Positions 5,967 to 6,490 of a stretch of DNA of 6,490 nt are shown piece by piece. Source of the stretch: CAZOKH01 sp964580315 (lineage in GTDB: Bacteria > Chloroflexota > Anaerolineae > Anaerolineales > Anaerolineaceae). Numbering within the stretch: the first letter of the stretch is position 1; every line of letters starts with the position of its first letter. The DNA lies in assembly GCA_964580315.1 (NCBI GenBank), contig CAZOKH010000123.1, forward strand, positions 1 to 6,490, read 5' to 3'. Under the pieces are notes generated by a model that worked only from the letters and a program-made list of their open reading frames with translations, was not told the origin of the DNA and did no database searches. Both the position numbers and the translations under genes were made by a program.

Positions 5967-6490
5967 ATGTTGAAATTTCCTGACGGTTTTTTATGGGGTA
6001 CTTCCACCTCTTCTTATCAAATTGAAGGCGCTGTAACACAAGACGGCCGCGGCGAGTGCATCTGGCATACCTTCGCTCACACACCGGGCAAGGTGCGCGG
6101 CGGCGACACCGGCGACATTGCCTGCGACCATTATCACCTCCATAAATCAGATGTTCATTTGATGAAAGAACTGGGATTCAAAGCCTACCGCTTTTCCCTG
6201 TCCTGGCCGCGCATTCTGCCCACCGGGCGCGGCAAAGTGAACCAGGCCGGCATCGATTTTTACAGCCGCCTGGTGGACGAACTGCTGGCAGCAGACATCA
6301 CCCCCATGATCACCCTGTATCACTGGGACCTGCCCACCGCCCTGCCCGGCGGCTGGGTTAATCGCGACACGGCTTATGCCTTCGCTGAATACGCCGCCGT
6401 GGCAGCCCGTGCGCTGGGCGACCGGGTGAAAATGTGGACTACCTTGAACGAACCCTGGTGTTCCAGTTTGCTCAGCTATTACCTGGGCGA
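5967..6490 (+). CDS. GH1 beta-glucosidase / beta-glycosidase (3' truncated by window)
   Basis: Retaining beta-glycosidase that hydrolyses non-reducing-end beta-glucosyl (or related galactosyl, mannosyl or fucosyl) residues. Its first 174 codons are in the window and the frame is open to the right edge. The start gives the classic GH1 N-terminus, FPDGFLWGTSTSSYQIEGA (4-22), with sugar-binding Gln18. Further family marks are AYRFSLSWPRI (73-83), YHWDLP (118-123) with His119-Trp120, and TLNEPW (159-164), where Glu162 is the acid/base catalyst and Asn161 contacts the sugar 2-hydroxyl. The nucleophile motif (TENG type) would lie beyond the window. It has no signal peptide, so it is probably cytoplasmic, hydrolysing imported cello-oligosaccharides or phosphorylase leftovers. 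A typical family member has about 450 residues, so roughly 40% is visible. Glucosidase is the default call; GH1 substrate preference cannot be settled from this part. Confidence 0.95.
   Translation, partial: MLKFPDGFLWGTSTSSYQIEGAVTQDGRGECIWHTFAHTPGKVRGGDTGDIACDHYHLHKSDVHLMKELGFKAYRFSLSWPRILPTGRGKVNQAGIDFYSRLVDELLAADITPMITLYHWDLPTALPGGWVNRDTAYAFAEYAAVAARALGDRVKMWTTLNEPWCSSLLSYYLG

Overview
The window is one same-strand gene cluster for uptake and intracellular breakdown of beta-linked oligosaccharides. All six genes read on the + strand, with gaps of 3, 21, 35, 73 and 48 bases. The moderate-to-high GC content, the carbohydrate-associated subgroup of oligopeptide-type ABC ATPases, and a UhgbMP/TM1225-like GH130 beside a clostridial-type cellobiose phosphorylase suggest an anaerobic, plant-polysaccharide-fermenting bacterium. 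I lean towards Chloroflexota (Anaerolineae), with Bacillota or Thermotogota as alternatives. The taxonomy is an inference from recalled protein similarity, not a measurement.

Layout. Bases 1-929 hold the 3' part of a DppD/OppD-type ATPase whose start lies left of the window. Bases 933-1880 hold its DppF/OppF-type partner. Together they form the motor of an ABC importer whose permeases and binding protein should lie upstream. Bases 1902-2885 encode a GH130 beta-1,4-mannoside phosphorylase with an intact catalytic Asp and phosphate-binding residues. Bases 2921-5362 encode a full-length GH94 cellobiose phosphorylase. Bases 5436-5918 encode a small single-domain cupin of unknown function. Bases 5967-6490 are the first 174 codons of a GH1 beta-glycosidase that runs off the right edge.

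Working model. The importer brings in short beta-1,4 gluco- and/or manno-oligosaccharides. GH130 releases mannose 1-phosphate and GH94 releases glucose 1-phosphate plus glucose, saving ATP compared with hydrolysis plus kinase. GH1 hydrolyses the remaining beta-glycosides. ATPase pair plus GH130 recalls the Thermotoga maritima mannan locus (TM1219-TM1227). Adding cellobiose phosphorylase and GH1 points to mixed-linkage glucomannan or to joint cellulose and mannan oligosaccharide use.

The first four genes are tightly packed and probably co-transcribed. The two gaps around the cupin gene are the only non-coding stretches of note. Each contains an inverted repeat: one could pair with the cupin ribosome-binding site, and the other overlaps a weak promoter-like sequence before GH1. 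The cupin is the least explained element. No RNA genes, mobile elements, CRISPR arrays or convincing rho-independent terminators were seen.
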